Source: DAOTWA01 sp034435955 (GTDB lineage Bacteria > Chloroflexota > Anaerolineae > Anaerolineales > Anaerolineaceae). Taken from it: a stretch of 40,951 nt of DNA. The notes beneath the pieces are model-generated. The model searched no databases. It was not told where the DNA came from and worked only from the letters and a program-made list of their open reading frames with translations. The position numbers were made by a program, and so were the translations under genes. The stretch spans positions 1-40,951 of the forward strand of contig DAOTWA010000058.1 in the NCBI GenBank assembly GCA_034435955.1. Reading direction: 5' to 3'. This document shows, piece by piece, positions 40,469-40,951 of the stretch (position 1 is the first letter of the stretch; every line of letters begins with the position of its first letter).

Positions 40469-40951
40469 ATGGAACCAATGGAGCACTTCCACCGTATTTA
40501 TACCCACGACGCGGTCCGCTACCGTCAGATGATTGCCGCCGAAGACGCCGATGGCCAGCTTCGTGCAATTCTGCTCGATCTTTTACAGCCAAACAATGGT
40601 AAACGGATTGTGGATCTGGGCACCGGCACTGGAAGGCTGCCATCCATTTTTGCCAAGGAGCACGCCTTTGTCATCGGCCTGGATATCCATCCGGCCATGC
40701 TTCGCCAAAACCAGAAAGTCCGCGCTGCCAGCGGAGCAGACTGGGAGCTGATCCTCGGGGATATGTCCTCTCTTCCGATTCCAACTGGATGGGCCGACGC
40801 GGTTACCGCTGCATGGTCGCTGGGACATTTCTGTGGATGGTACCCGCATGAATGGCATGCCCGGATTGCATCGGTATTGAAAGAGATGCATCGCATTGCG
40901 CGACCGCTGGGCCGGCTGTTGATTCTGGAGACGCTCGCTACCGGCGCAGAA
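40469..40951 (+). CDS. SAM-dependent methyltransferase, partial
   Basis: At least 161 residues; the frame is open to the window end. RIVDLGTGTGRLPSIFA is the class I SAM-binding motif, VIGLDIHPAML is motif II, and LILGDMSSLPIPTGWADAVTAAWS follows, then HRIARPLGRLLILETLA. The target is unknown; the shape fits small-molecule or tRNA-type methyltransferases of the UbiE/Methyltransf_11 group. ATG 40469 or 40478. There is no Shine-Dalgarno site, so translation may start on a near-leaderless transcript from TATAAT at 40451-40456. It is divergent from the baseplate-J-like gene. Confidence 0.85.
   Translation, partial: MEPMEHFHRIYTHDAVRYRQMIAAEDADGQLRAILLDLLQPNNGKRIVDLGTGTGRLPSIFAKEHAFVIGLDIHPAMLRQNQKVRAASGADWELILGDMSSLPIPTGWADAVTAAWSLGHFCGWYPHEWHARIASVLKEMHRIARPLGRLLILETLATGAE

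Noticed and set aside
1..40951. CRISPR array or prophage
   Set aside because: No set of regularly spaced direct repeats was seen, and the baseplate-J-like protein has no phage neighbours.

Overview
The window looks like a chromosome segment of a member of the Chloroflexota, most likely class Anaerolineae. This is inferred from protein resemblance only: a LysM-M23 protein, an MtaD-CYTH fusion, a PHP-AlbA fusion, a baseplate-J-like membrane protein, small Cys-rich orphans and a glgA-glgC-malQ set. No rRNA is present to prove it. About 35 kb is a compact housekeeping chromosome with many 1-23 base gene overlaps.

Region 1 (1-6156) is the striking part. A gene for an exodeoxyribonuclease III-type nuclease (xthA, minus strand) is cut in two by a roughly 5.5 kb insertion at 129-5676. 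Both ends carry a 26-bp imperfect terminal inverted repeat whose outer 14 bases are identical, and the flanks rejoin in frame to restore xthA at a CTAG target, as expected for an IS630-type element. The insertion holds a truncated IS630-type transposase, then a short integron. The integron has three gene cassettes on the minus strand (a Thr/Pro-linker WD40-like lipoprotein, a PD-(D/E)XK nuclease-like protein, a small lipoprotein), each followed by an attC-like folded site. It also has an attI-like core site, a candidate cassette promoter, and a divergently oriented, decayed integron-integrase (IntI) gene on the plus strand. This region is visibly more AT-rich than the rest.

Region 2 (6166-10970) has a stand-alone receiver protein behind an operator-like palindrome, a DUF192 protein, a LysM/M23 cell-wall endopeptidase, a two-gene unit of unknown function with its own promoter, and tRNA-Arg(TCT).

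Region 3 (11008-20599) covers stress and protein quality: tpx, hsp20, lon, a receiver protein overlapping lon, a PHP-AlbA_2 fusion, a GNAT acetyltransferase, a MoaB/MogA-type protein, a small membrane protein, efp with an arginine-tipped loop and a good promoter, a Cys-rich orphan and a HAD-DinB fusion.

Region 4 (20723-28925) holds ftsH with a strong terminator, then on the minus strand an acyl-CoA ligase, miaA and yraN. Divergent from these are cinA and a deaminase (MtaD-like) fused to a CYTH domain.

Region 5 (29055-40951) holds a tightly overlapped glycogen operon (glgA-glgC-malQ), a DMT transporter, a ferredoxin with a strong promoter and structured leader, a class II fumarase/aspartase-family lyase, and a minus-strand run (polyphosphate glucokinase, mltG, ruvX, baseplate-J-like protein). 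The window ends inside a methyltransferase gene. GlgA/GlgC make glycogen, MalQ remodels glucans, and the PpgK-type kinase would phosphorylate the glucose released.
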